Part shown: positions 63,899 through 64,000 of the stretch, piece after piece
Numbering within the stretch: the first letter of the stretch is position 1
Layout: each line of letters starts with the position of its first letter
Position numbers and translations under genes: made by a program
Notes under the pieces: generated by a model
Told to the model about the DNA's origin: nothing
The model's input: the letters and a program-made list of their open reading frames with translations, nothing else
Databases searched by the model: none
NCBI GenBank assembly: GCA_910580225.1
Contig: CAJTXE010000008.1
Span: 59,018 to 123,017 of the forward strand
Source: an uncultured Acetatifactor sp.
GTDB lineage: Bacteria > Bacillota > Clostridia > Lachnospirales > Lachnospiraceae
Reading direction: 5' to 3'
DNA: 64,000 bases

Positions 63899-64000
63899 AA
63901 AGTCCTCCTGTCATCCACATCCATGAAACGATCATCCCTGTGACACTTCCTAAACCTCCATGCCCGCACAGTTGGCACCACCATAAATGAAACTGTGCAG

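Overview
The window looks like chromosome of a Gram-positive Clostridia, most likely a gut Lachnospiraceae. The signs are strong AGGAGG ribosome binding sites, TTGACA/TATAAT promoters, an agr-type quorum system, LplA/YtcP-type sugar importers without their own ATPase, class B sortase, and abundant SPASM radical SAM peptide-maturation genes. No rRNA, tRNA, CRISPR array, phage or insertion sequence was seen. All functions are read from motifs and synteny; no database search was run.

Layout. 1-6.4 kb: housekeeping genes (partial sortase B, D-lactate dehydrogenase, TadA, SPFH protein with a small Arc-like partner, flavin reductase, sugar-nucleotide epimerase-like protein, YbaK). 6.5-17.9 kb: a quorum-controlled peptide locus made of an ABC exporter, agrB-agrD, convergent agrA-agrC, and a RiPP operon. 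That operon holds a PqqD-like recognition protein, two near-identical 38/41-residue precursors with a C-x3-C-x3-C core, two SPASM radical SAM enzymes, a signal-peptidase-like/HPr-kinase-like fusion and a nucleotidyltransferase. 18.0-21.1 kb: an ABC-F ribosome-protection gene behind an attenuator-like leader, and a pyridoxamine kinase. 21.2-25.9 kb: a polyamine operon (speD, arginine/lysine decarboxylase, speE, carboxynorspermidine dehydrogenase-like). 26.6-43.9 kb: a long glycan-uptake operon (GH43 lipoprotein, three solute-binding proteins, four permeases, DUF5696-like, YIP1-like and NHL-repeat proteins). 44.2-62.4 kb: a second, larger RiPP locus with three SPASM radical SAM enzymes, two 57/58-residue five-Cys precursors, PqqD, a stand-alone HPr-kinase-like protein, a signal-peptidase-like protein, a nucleotidyltransferase, four ABC half-exporters, and at its end a VOC protein, an acyl carrier protein and an unknown protein; a large XRE/TPR regulator sits upstream. 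The window ends with a duplicated-repeat lipoprotein.

How it fits together. The promoters of the 7-kb ABC exporter and of the first RiPP operon align without a gap over 70 bp: two AAGGTC half-sites 21 bp apart, then 33 bp to a TATA-type -10. A similar pair of half-sites precedes agrB. I infer that AgrA (LytTR type) drives the peptide signal, the RiPP and an exporter that the RiPP operon itself lacks. Both RiPP loci share an unusual tailoring set (PqqD + SPASM radical SAM + HPr-kinase-like ATPase + S26-like protease + PF14907-type nucleotidyltransferase). This suggests a family of thioether- or otherwise crosslinked peptides that are also phosphorylated or nucleotidylated. It is the strongest candidate here for an undescribed system.
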